DNA of 64,000 bases from Pandoraea nosoerga (GTDB taxonomy: Bacteria; Pseudomonadota; Gammaproteobacteria; Burkholderiales; Burkholderiaceae): the NCBI RefSeq assembly GCF_902459585.1, contig NZ_CABPSC010000013.1, forward strand, positions 1-64,000, given 5' to 3'. Shown here one piece after another: positions 43,624 through 51,050 of the stretch. The position numbers and the translations under genes are program-made. Positions within the stretch are counted from its first letter, which is position 1; each line of letters begins with the position of its first letter. The notes below the pieces were generated by a model. It was given only the letters and a program-made list of their open reading frames with translations. It had not been told where the DNA came from and did no database searches.

Positions 43624-45147
43624 TCAGGCGGGGCGCTCGTGCTCGACCACGTCGGCGCTCGAGTCGTCGGCCGGCGCTGCGGCGGCCGTCTCATGCGCCT
43701 CGGGGCGTGCGGGGCCGTGTACGGCGGGGGCGGTACTTTCAGTGACTTCCGTGGCGATCTCGGGGGCGTCGGCCGGGTTGCACAGCGGCAGCACGACCTG
43801 GATCTCCGTGCCCAGCCGCTGCGGCAACGAATGAATGTCGATGCGTCCGCCCTTGGCCGAGACGCGCTGGCGCATGCCGAACAGTCCGTGCGTCTTGGGT
43901 TTGTTGAACTGATCCGGCGTGAGCCCGATGCCGTTGTCGATCACTTCGAGCCGCACGCGCTGATCGTCGCACGCGAGCGCGACGCGCACGGCCGTCGCCC
44001 GCGCGTACTTCGCGGCATTGGTGAGCGCCTCCTGCGCCACGCGGAACAGCACGATGGCGGTGGACTCGGGCAACGCGAAGTCGTCTTCCGGCAGATCGAG
44101 ATCGAGCTCCCAGTGCTGCTGGTCGGCGGTCTCTTCGGCGAGCGAGCGCAGCGCGGTGACGAGGCCGAAGTTGATCAGCACCGTCGGGCGCAGGTTCTCG
44201 ATGATGCGCCGCTTGATCTGGATGCCCGAATCGAGATTGCGTTGCGCGCGCGCGAGCTTCTCCGCCACGACCGGATCGCTGCTGCGGAGCTTGTGGTGCG
44301 CCCAGGTGACGTCCATCTTGCACGCGGTGAGAATCGCGCCGAGCTCGTCGTGGAGTTCCCGCGAAAGACGCGTTTTCTCATCCTCGCTCACGTTTTGCAG
44401 GTGGGTGGCGAGCTCGTCGAGCTGCTCGGTGCGCTCGCGCACGAGCCGGTCCAGATGCGCCTGCTGCTCGTGCAGTTGGTCGCGTGCGAGCTGCTCCTGG
44501 CGCATCTGCCGCCCGAGCGTGCGAAACAGCAGGATGAACAGCACAATGGTGAGCACCGAGAGCGCGCCGGCGCTCACGGCCGAGATCACTTGATCGAAGC
44601 GGCCGTCGTCCTGCGCCACGCGCGCGCGCGCGAGTTCTCGGTTGTAGAGATCGGTGATGCCGTTTTGCACGCGCTCCATCGCGCCGATGCCGAGGTAGTC
44701 GGGCGAGAGCGCCTGCTCGAGCGTCATCGTGCCGGCGATCACGCCGGCACGCGCGGCCTCCATCGTGGCGATCCGATTGGAGAACAGTGTCATCACCGCG
44801 GCGAAGTCTTTCGTGGCCTGCGTGTCATGCACGTCTTCGTAATGCTGGATGACCAGCGCCGAGAGGTCGCGAATGCGCCGTACCGCCGACAGATAGGGGT
44901 CGAGATAGAGGGGATCCTTGGTGAGCAGATAGCCGCGCTGGCTCGAAACCACGGTCGACGTGCGCGCCATGATCTCGTTGAGCTCGTTGGCCGCCGTCAT
45001 GGCCTGCAGCGCCGATTCGTAGGTGGAGGCGAGACGCCGGTGTGCCGACTCCAGCCCGACCAGGCTGCCGACCGTGATGACGATCGCGGCGATCATGGCG
45101 ATGATCCAGCTGCGACGACGTAACCAGGACGTAAACAATCGAGGCAT
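43624..45147 (-). CDS. Histidine kinase with CHASE3 sensor (NarX/UhpB class)
   Basis: 507 residues. Membrane helix at about 12-32, CHASE3 domain at 35-185 (SSQRGYLLTKDPLYLDPYLS), second helix at 188-208, then a coiled coil and a HisKA_3 box SRELHDELGAILTACKMDVT with phospho-His266. The ATPase N-box is VAQEALTNAAKYARAT, with GIGL and GLFGMRQRV as G-boxes. A Pro/Ala-rich tail of about 45 residues follows. Two response regulators (46650 and 47305) lie nearby on the other strand, and the LuxR-type one is the natural partner of a HisKA_3 kinase. Confidence 0.92.
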   Translation of the reverse strand: MPRLFTSWLRRRSWIIAMIAAIVITVGSLVGLESAHRRLASTYESALQAMTAANELNEIMARTSTVVSSQRGYLLTKDPLYLDPYLSAVRRIRDLSALVIQHYEDVHDTQATKDFAAVMTLFSNRIATMEAARAGVIAGTMTLEQALSPDYLGIGAMERVQNGITDLYNRELARARVAQDDGRFDQVISAVSAGALSVLTIVLFILLFRTLGRQMRQEQLARDQLHEQQAHLDRLVRERTEQLDELATHLQNVSEDEKTRLSRELHDELGAILTACKMDVTWAHHKLRSSDPVVAEKLARAQRNLDSGIQIKRRIIENLRPTVLINFGLVTALRSLAEETADQQHWELDLDLPEDDFALPESTAIVLFRVAQEALTNAAKYARATAVRVALACDDQRVRLEVIDNGIGLTPDQFNKPKTHGLFGMRQRVSAKGGRIDIHSLPQRLGTEIQVVLPLCNPADAPEIATEVTESTAPAVHGPARPEAHETAAAAPADDSSADVVEHERPA

Positions 45148-45250
45148 GAGGGCGTGTCGAGAAGGGTTGGGCGAAGACAATACCAATCCGCGCATATCCG
45201 CAGACTGCGTCATTTCGCTTTGATCATAAGTCGAAAATCGCCTGCACACG

Positions 45251-45269
45251 GGAATTGTCAGCCAATTCC
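45251..45269. promoter_or_regulatory. Inverted repeat GGAATTG-N5-CAATTCC between kinase and UPF0391 gene
   Basis: Perfect 7-bp arms with a 5-base spacer. It is about 104 nt before the kinase start on - and 168 nt before the first UPF0391 gene on +. The layout suits an operator for a dimeric regulator acting on both genes, perhaps the LuxR-type protein of this cluster. Confidence 0.45.
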
Positions 45270-45436
45270 TACGCAAAAACCAGAAGCGCCCGGGCAGTTC
45301 CGGAAAGCCCGTTTTTCTACCATACATTCAGCACCCGATGGATTGCGGGCCGTTCGCGCAAGCTCCGCGCGCAGGGCGAGCGAGACGTGGGGAGCGAAGA
45401 AAGTCTCCGGGAATTGAATCGACCAAGGAGAACGCT

Positions 45437-45613
45437 ATGTTGAAGTGGGCTTTGTTGTTTGCACTGATCTCGATCGTGGCGGGCCTGTTGGGCTTCACCG
45501 GGATCGCCGCCGGTGCGGCCGGGATCGCGAAGATCCTGTTCGTGCTGTTCCTGGTGTTGTTCGTGATCTTCCTGCTGCTTGGCTTGACCGTCGCCAAGAA
45601 GATCGTCGACTAG
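45437..45613 (+). CDS. UPF0391 (DUF1328) small membrane protein
   Basis: 58 residues with two hydrophobic helices. [20 protein letters not shown], then [20 protein letters not shown], is the DUF1328/YtjA consensus. An AAGGAG site is 6 nt before the ATG. Function unknown; the family often accompanies stress genes. A paralogue follows 101 nt downstream. Confidence 0.94.
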   Translation: MLKWALLFALISIVAGLLGFTGIAAGAAGIAKILFVLFLVLFVIFLLLGLTVAKKIVD

Positions 45614-45714
45614 ACGGCGCGCCGCGGGGCGCGGCCGCGCGCCGTGCGCCGCAGTGACCGGGGCGGCGCGGTATGCGTGTCGCCCGAAGCCCGTCCACAA
45701 TCAAGGAGGTTGCG

Positions 45715-45876
45715 ATGCTTCACTATGCCGTCGTGTTTTTCGTGATCGCGTTGATCGCCGCGGTTTTCGGTTTTACGGGAATCGCCGCGGGCGCGGCCGA
45801 GATCGCGAAGATCCTGTTCTTCATCTTCCTCGTGATCTTTCTGGTCACGCTGCTCTTCGGAGTGTTCCGGCGATAG
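45715..45876 (+). CDS. UPF0391 (DUF1328) small membrane protein, second copy
   Basis: 53 residues. [20 protein letters not shown] and [20 protein letters not shown] match the first copy closely in the middle and differ at the ends. AAGGAGG precedes the ATG. The pair is probably a tandem duplication that has diverged. Confidence 0.94.
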   Translation: MLHYAVVFFVIALIAAVFGFTGIAAGAAEIAKILFFIFLVIFLVTLLFGVFRR

Positions 45877-45956
45877 CCGCCCGCACGTTGCCGTCGGGGG
45901 CGCCGGCACCGGGCGTCCCCGTTCCCGCCAATACTGACAGGAAGGAGGAATCGCAC

Positions 45957-46577
45957 ATGCATACCGCCAAGCACGCCAAGCACCATGCCTCGCAGTCGGT
46001 CGACACCGGCAAGCACGCGATGACGGGTAATGGGCACAGCAAGCCAGCGGGCGAGGACTTCCACATCGACGTTCGCGCTTTGCGCGAGCGTGCACGCGAG
46101 CACCTCGACGACGGTGCCGTCACGGAGGACTACCGGGCCGATCGCGACGCGGTCGTCCAGATGCTCAACGAAGCGCTCGCCACCGAGCTGGTGTGCGTGC
46201 TGCGCTACAAGCGCCACCATTTCATGGCCACTGGCATTCACGCCGAGCCGGTCGCCGCGGAATTCGCCGAGCACGCGGCGCAGGAGCAGGAACACGCGGA
46301 TCGCATCGCGGCGCGTATCGTGCAACTGGGCGGCGAGCCCGACTTCTCGCCCGACAGCCTGTCCTCGCGCAGCCATGCCGAATACGTGCCCGGCCAGAAC
46401 CTGCGCGACATGATCCGGGAAGATCTCGTCGCCGAACGCATCGCGATTGAGAGTTATCGCGAGATGATTCATTATTTGGGCGACCGGGATACCACGACGC
46501 GGCGCATGCTCGAGGAAATCCTGGCCGTCGAGGAAGAGCACGCCGACGACATGCGTGACCTGCTCGACCGGGAGTGA
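45957..46577 (+). CDS. Ferritin-like di-iron protein (bacterioferritin-related)
   Basis: 206 residues. A His/Lys-rich tail of about 40 residues precedes a four-helix bundle. Iron ligands are visible as Glu in LNEALATELVCVLRY, E-x2-H in AAQEQEHADRIAARI, Glu in EDLVAERIAIESYREM and E-x2-H in LAVEEEHADDM. It should bind iron and take part in storage or protection from peroxide, as in Bfr- and Dps-like proteins. A GGAAGGAGG site is before the ATG. It sits between the UPF0391 pair and the regulator genes. Confidence 0.88.
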   Translation: MHTAKHAKHHASQSVDTGKHAMTGNGHSKPAGEDFHIDVRALRERAREHLDDGAVTEDYRADRDAVVQMLNEALATELVCVLRYKRHHFMATGIHAEPVAAEFAEHAAQEQEHADRIAARIVQLGGEPDFSPDSLSSRSHAEYVPGQNLRDMIREDLVAERIAIESYREMIHYLGDRDTTTRRMLEEILAVEEEHADDMRDLLDRE

Positions 46578-46649
46578 CGCCCATGCTGCGCGCGCACACG
46601 CCAGATAGATTCGGCCAGCCGGCCGAGGGGGAAAGTTTCTGGAGCTTAG

Positions 46650-47291
46650 ATGTCACTGACAATAAAAATTCTGATCGCCGACGACCACGCGATCGTTCGC
46701 ACCGGCTTCAAACAATTCATCGCGGACGAATCGGACATGGAAGTGCTGGGCGAGGCGGCGAGCGGCGACGAAGTGATCCGCGCCGTGCGCGAGACGGCCT
46801 TCGATGTCGTGCTGCTGGATATCGCCATGCCTGACAAGAACGGAATCGACACGCTTCGCGTCATCAAGCAATTGCGCCCCGAGCAGGGCGTGCTGTTCTT
46901 GTCGACATATCCCGAGGCTCAGTACGCGGTCAACCTGCTGCGCGCCGGCGCCGACGGTTACCTGATGAAGGACGCCGCACCCGAGGAGATCATTCGGGCG
47001 ATCCGCACGGTGGCGCGCGGCCACCGCTACGTAAGCGAAGTAACGGCCGACCTGCTCGCGCAGAAGCTCGACCAGCCGGTCGACGAGCCGATGCACGAGC
47101 AACTCTCGGAGCGCGAATTCCAGGTGTTCTGCAAGCTCGCGCAGGGCCGTACCCCCACGGAGATCGCCGACGAGCTGCACCTCTCGGTGAAGACCGTCAG
47201 CACGTACCGCGCGCGCGTGCTGGAAAAGATGCATTTGAAAACCAATGCCGATCTGACGCTCTACGCGCTCAAGAACGGTCTGATCAGTTGA
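46650..47291 (+). CDS. Response regulator with LuxR-type DNA-binding domain
   Basis: 213 residues. The receiver has Asp11/Asp12, phospho-Asp57 (VVLLDIAMPDKNG) and LMKDA with the conserved Lys. The C-terminal helix-turn-helix (about 145-205) has LSEREFQVFCKLAQGRTPTE, IADELHLSVKTVSTYRARVL. Such NarL/UhpA-type regulators pair with HisKA_3 kinases, so the kinase at 43624 is a likely partner. Followed after 13 nt by a second receiver. Confidence 0.94.
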   Translation: MSLTIKILIADDHAIVRTGFKQFIADESDMEVLGEAASGDEVIRAVRETAFDVVLLDIAMPDKNGIDTLRVIKQLRPEQGVLFLSTYPEAQYAVNLLRAGADGYLMKDAAPEEIIRAIRTVARGHRYVSEVTADLLAQKLDQPVDEPMHEQLSEREFQVFCKLAQGRTPTEIADELHLSVKTVSTYRARVLEKMHLKTNADLTLYALKNGLIS

Positions 47292-47304
47292 CGGAGAGGT
47301 TGTC

Positions 47305-47727
47305 ATGCCAACCGGGAAAGCGGCCGCGCTCACGGGGTCCCGATTGCCCTTGAAAGTGCTGCTGATCGAAGACTCGGCGGTCATTCGCGAGAGTCTGTCC
47401 GAAGCGCTCGGATCCACGGGGATGCTTCAGGTGACAGGTGTGGCGGAGACGGCCGACGAGGCGGTCCGCACGCTCAAGGAGGACTCGTTCGACGCCGTGA
47501 TCGTCGACATTCAGTTGCGGCGCGGCTCCGGCATGGACGTGCTGTCCTATCTGCATGACGCCGGCATGCTGCCCAACGTCATGGCGGTCGTCCTCACGAA
47601 CTATGCGCTCGCGACGTATCGCAAACGCTGCCAGCAACTGGGCGTGCAGTATTTCTTCGACAAATCCCTCGAATTCGACCGGGTCATCGAGGTGCTCGAC
47701 GACTTCGCGTCCAGCCGCCAGGCCTGA
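47305..47727 (+). CDS. Single-domain response regulator
   Basis: 140 residues with only a receiver: Glu22/Asp23, phospho-Asp68 (AVIVDIQLRRGSG) and Lys in YFFDKSLEFDRV. No output domain. It is likely to work as a phosphate sink or to signal by protein contact, and probably forms a two-step relay with the kinase and LuxR regulator of this region. Confidence 0.92.
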   Translation: MPTGKAAALTGSRLPLKVLLIEDSAVIRESLSEALGSTGMLQVTGVAETADEAVRTLKEDSFDAVIVDIQLRRGSGMDVLSYLHDAGMLPNVMAVVLTNYALATYRKRCQQLGVQYFFDKSLEFDRVIEVLDDFASSRQA

Positions 47728-47948
47728 GGCGGGCCGGGGCGGCGCAGTTTCCCGTCGTTCCCACGAAATGGGAATCCACCCCTGCGTAGTGAAATCAACT
47801 CACGTTTTCTCGTTGGAGAGGGCGTGAGCCGCGCCGTTTGCGCGATTCTTGTTGCATTGCGGCACGCCGCGCGGCTTTCCCGCGTATCGACAACCCGCTT
47901 GCCGCATTTCAGGTGAATTCCAATATAAAGAGATCAAATTTTATTATT

Positions 47949-47977
47949 TTCAACTATTTAGGTGCATGGGCTAGAAT
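47949..47977 (+). promoter_or_regulatory. Candidate sigma-70 promoter of metNIQ
   Basis: TTCAAC and TAGAAT separated by 17 bases, in an A+T-rich surround. Transcription would start near 47984 and give a leader of about 70 nt containing the terminator-like hairpin. Confidence 0.5.
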
Positions 47978-48005
47978 GTCGCCTTTGTGCTAAATACCGA
48001 GTCCA

Positions 48006-48053
48006 GGCGGCGGCACTGCGGGTAGTTTTCGGCAGTGGGGCTGCCATTTTTTT
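48006..48053 (+). terminator. Terminator-like hairpin directly before metN
   Basis: Twelve base pairs in two blocks of six around a G-G/G-G internal loop, with a 12-base loop, followed by A and seven T at 48047-48053. Two bases later the metN ATG begins. It has the form of an intrinsic terminator or attenuator, and it leaves no room for a normal ribosome site. Confidence 0.6.
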
Positions 48054-48055
48054 GC

Positions 48056-49090
48056 ATGATCGAACTCCAGAACATCACCCAGCGATTTGCTGGGCCCAAG
48101 GGGCCGATCGACGCGCTCTCCAACATCAGCCTGTCGATCGAGCGCGGCGAAGTCTTCGGCATCATCGGCCGAAGCGGCGCCGGCAAGAGCACGCTCGTGC
48201 GCGTGATCAATCTGCTCAACCGCCCGAGCGACGGCACCGTGCGCGTCGACGGCCAGGACCTCACGGCAATGTCGACCGACGCGCTGCGCCAGGCGCGTCG
48301 TCGTATCGGCATGATCTTCCAGCACTTCAACCTGCTGAACTCGCGCACCGTCTACGACAACGTGGCGCTGCCGCTCGAGCTGGCCGGCACACCGGCGGCC
48401 GAGATTCGCGCGAAGGTGCTGCCGCTGCTCGAACTCGTCGGGCTGACGGCGCAGAAGGACCGCTACCCGTCGCAGATCTCCGGCGGCCAGAAGCAGCGCG
48501 TGGGGATTGCGCGGGCGCTTGCCAGCGAGCCGCAGGTGCTGCTCTCCGACGAAGCGACGTCCGCGCTCGATCCCGAGACCACGCGCTCGATTCTCGATCT
48601 GCTCAAGCGCATCAACCGTGAGCTGGGACTGACCGTCGTGCTGATCACGCACCAGATGGAAGTGATCAAGCAGGTGTGCGATCGCGTGGCGGTGCTCGAC
48701 GCCGGCCGCGTGGTCGAGCAAGGCCGCGTGATCGACGTGTTCCTGCGTCCGCGCCACGAAGTCACGCGCGCCCTCATCGGCGACGTGATTTCGCAGGAGC
48801 TGCCCGCCGGCGTGCGCGAGCGCGTGGCCTCGCGCATCGGCAACGGCCACGATCATCTGTATCGTCTGGCGTTCTCGGGCGCGGGCGTGGATCAGCCGTT
48901 GCTCTCCGAGGCGATTCGCCGCTACGAGCTCGACTTCAACATCCTGCATGGCCAGATAGACGAGATTCAGGGCCAGGCGTTCGGCTCGCTTGCCGTGATG
49001 GCGGGCGGCACCCCGGCCCGTGTGGCCGAAGCCATGGCGTTCCTCGCCAGCCAAGGCGTCGTCGTTGAGGAGCTCAGCCATGTGGAGTGA
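48056..49090 (+). CDS. metN: Methionine ABC transporter ATP-binding protein MetN
   Basis: 344 residues, the MetN length. [11 protein letters not shown] starts the protein like known MetN. Walker A is GRSGAGKST, the signature is [10 protein letters not shown], Walker B LLSDEAT, and the switch His is in LITHQM. The last 100 residues are the C-terminal ACT-like domain (NIL) that senses internal methionine. The end overlaps metI by 11 nt. Confidence 0.96.
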   Translation: MIELQNITQRFAGPKGPIDALSNISLSIERGEVFGIIGRSGAGKSTLVRVINLLNRPSDGTVRVDGQDLTAMSTDALRQARRRIGMIFQHFNLLNSRTVYDNVALPLELAGTPAAEIRAKVLPLLELVGLTAQKDRYPSQISGGQKQRVGIARALASEPQVLLSDEATSALDPETTRSILDLLKRINRELGLTVVLITHQMEVIKQVCDRVAVLDAGRVVEQGRVIDVFLRPRHEVTRALIGDVISQELPAGVRERVASRIGNGHDHLYRLAFSGAGVDQPLLSEAIRRYELDFNILHGQIDEIQGQAFGSLAVMAGGTPARVAEAMAFLASQGVVVEELSHVE

Positions 49091-49733
49091 AATGTTCGAT
49101 CTGTTCGTCTCGTCGTTCTGGGAGACGCTGATCATGGTCGGGATCTCGGGCTTCATCGGCGCCGTGGTCGGTGTGCCGCTCGGCGTACTGCTCTATCTGA
49201 CCGACCGCAATGGCGTGCTGCAGAACCTGCCGACCAATCGCATCATCGGCATCGTGGTCAACGCGGTGCGCTCGACGCCGTTCATCATCTTGCTGGTTGC
49301 CGTGATCCCGTTCACGCGACTGGTGGTGGGCTCGTCCATCGGCACGATGGCGGCCGTGGTGCCGCTCACCATCGCGGCCGCGCCGTTCGTCGCGCGCCTG
49401 GTGGAGACCGCGCTGCGCGAAGTCGATCGCGGCCTGATCGAGGCGGCGCAATCGATGGGCGCGACGACCGGCCAGATCGTGATGAAGGTGCTGCTGCCCG
49501 AGGCGCTGCCGGGCATCGTGGCCGGCCTCACCATCACGTTCGTGAGCCTGGTGGGCTACTCGGCCATGGCCGGCGCGATCGGCGGCGGCGGCCTGGGCGA
49601 TCTGGGCATCCGCTACGGGTACCAGCGCTTCTTGCCCGAGGTCATGGTCACCGTGGTGCTGATCCTGATCGTCTTCGTGCAGCTCGTGCAGACGTTCGGC
49701 GACTGGCTGGTGCGCCGTCTGAGCCACAAATAA
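49080..49733 (+). CDS. metI: Methionine ABC transporter permease MetI
   Basis: 217 residues with five membrane segments. [20 protein letters not shown] and the coupling loop [27 protein letters not shown] match MetI. The ATG at 49080 overlaps metN; a later ATG at 49092 is possible. Followed by metQ after 58 nt. Confidence 0.96.
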   Translation: MWSEMFDLFVSSFWETLIMVGISGFIGAVVGVPLGVLLYLTDRNGVLQNLPTNRIIGIVVNAVRSTPFIILLVAVIPFTRLVVGSSIGTMAAVVPLTIAAAPFVARLVETALREVDRGLIEAAQSMGATTGQIVMKVLLPEALPGIVAGLTITFVSLVGYSAMAGAIGGGGLGDLGIRYGYQRFLPEVMVTVVLILIVFVQLVQTFGDWLVRRLSHK

Positions 49734-49791
49734 CGTTTCGAATAACAACGTCGCCGGCGAGCCGGCACCCAACTCACACGCGAGGTTTTCT

Positions 49792-50604
49792 ATGCAACGT
49801 CGTTCGATTTTCAAGCTGCTCGCCGGTGTCGGCGCCGCAACGGTTTTCGCCACGCAGTTGGCCGCGCCCGCATTCGCCGCGGACACCGTCAACCTGAAGG
49901 TCGGCGTGACGGGCGGCCCGCACGCCCAGATCTTCGATGAAGTGAAGAAGGTCGCCGCCAAGGAAGGGCTCAACATCAAGGTCATCGAGTTCAGCGACTA
50001 CGTGCAGCCGAACGCGGCGCTCTCGTCGGGCGATCTCGACGTGAACAGCTACCAGCACCAGCCATACCTCGACGCGCAGGTGAAGGACCGCGGCTACAAG
50101 CTCGAGTCGATCGCCAAGACCGTGATCTTCCCGATGGGCGTCTACTCCAAGAAGATCAAGTCGCTGGCCGAGCTCAAGACGGGCGACAAGGTGTCGCTGC
50201 CGAACGACCCGACCAACGGCGGGCGCGCGCTGCTCCTGCTGCAGAAGAATGGCCTGATCAAGCTGCGCGCCGACGCCGGTCTGAAGGCCACGCCGATCGA
50301 CGTCGTCGAGAACCCGAAGAAGCTGAAGTTCGTGGAACTCGACGCCGCGCAACTGCCGCGCTCGCTCGACGACGTGACGGTGGCCGTCATCAACACCAAC
50401 TTCGCGATGGAAGCCGGTCTGAATCCGAAGAAGGATTCGATCGCCATCGAGGACGCTAACGGCCCGTATGCCAACGTGCTGGCAATCCGCACGGCCGACA
50501 GGAACAAGCCCTGGGTGGCCAAGCTGATCAAGGCCTATCACTCGCCGGAAGTCAAGGCGTTCATCGAGCAGAAGTTCGGCGGCTCGGTCGTCGCGGCATG
50601 GTAA
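49792..50604 (+). CDS. metQ: Methionine-binding protein MetQ (NlpA family), without lipobox
   Basis: 270 residues. The mature start VNLKVGVTGGPHAQIFDEVK and the segment LSSGDLDVNSYQHQPYLDAQ are the MetQ family pattern. The signal (about 1-29) ends APAFA|ADT and has no Cys, so the protein should be released into the periplasm and not lipid-anchored, unlike Escherichia coli MetQ. It delivers methionine to MetNI. Confidence 0.95.
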   Translation: MQRRSIFKLLAGVGAATVFATQLAAPAFAADTVNLKVGVTGGPHAQIFDEVKKVAAKEGLNIKVIEFSDYVQPNAALSSGDLDVNSYQHQPYLDAQVKDRGYKLESIAKTVIFPMGVYSKKIKSLAELKTGDKVSLPNDPTNGGRALLLLQKNGLIKLRADAGLKATPIDVVENPKKLKFVELDAAQLPRSLDDVTVAVINTNFAMEAGLNPKKDSIAIEDANGPYANVLAIRTADRNKPWVAKLIKAYHSPEVKAFIEQKFGGSVVAAW

Positions 50605-50636
50605 GGAGCCGGTGACGCCTTACCGAGGCGCCCATG

Positions 50637-50673
50637 AAAACGGCAACGCTTTGTGGCGTTGCCGTTTTTTTTC
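50637..50673 (+). terminator. Intrinsic terminator of metNIQ
   Basis: Stem ACGGCAACGC and GCGTTGCCGT (10 bp, extended by A-T pairs), loop TTTGTG, then a run of eight or more T. It is 33 nt after the metQ stop. Confidence 0.94.
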
Positions 50674-50706
50674 GTCCGAACGCCGCTGTCTTCGTCTGCT
50701 ATTTCT

Positions 50707-50752
50707 GCGTGGTATTCCCGCGTCGTATTCCCGCGTCGTATTCCCGCGTGGT
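50707..50752. repeat. 13-bp tandem repeat
   Basis: Three copies of GCGT(G/C)GTATTCCC and a partial fourth. It is in the gap after the metQ terminator and not in a gene. Its role is unknown and copy number may vary. Confidence 0.8.
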
Positions 50753-51050
50753 GCGACACCGGGCATTCGCGCCGCTCGCGCGCGTGTGGCAATTCCGACA
50801 CTGTCACGGATTTGTCAAGGAACGGCGATAGCCTGAACGGCAACTAAAAAGGAGGGCGCCCGCGGGCATCGTCAATGATATGCGGATATGGGCGCGAGCC
50901 GCGACCGCACGCGAAACACGGGGAAAGGGTGAGACATGCGCGGAGCATGCGGCTCGCCCGCGGTGCGTCTGAGCGCGCCCGACATCGGCCCGCACGTCGC
51001 AATGCTGTTGGCTCGATGGCGGCGCACCGCATCGACTTTCGGAGTACCTC

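Larger units (their letters stand above)
47728..48055. other. Upstream region of metNIQ, A+T-rich, with dyad, promoter and leader
   Basis: 328 bases without a gene. A dyad TTCCCA-N5-TGGGAA lies at 47758-47774. The stretch 47920-47970 is A+T-rich. A promoter candidate lies at 47949-47977 and a hairpin with T-run at 48006-48053. Confidence 0.6.
50605..51050. other. Spacer between metQ and the EAL-GGDEF gene
   Basis: 446 bases. It holds the metQ terminator, a 13-bp tandem repeat at 50707-50752 and the unidentified promoter of the next gene. Short open frames here lack coding character. Confidence 0.6.

Noticed and set aside
48035-48055. GTG start for metN at 48035
   Set aside because: It lies within the terminator-like hairpin and would add seven residues not seen in MetN proteins; the ATG at 48056 gives the family start.
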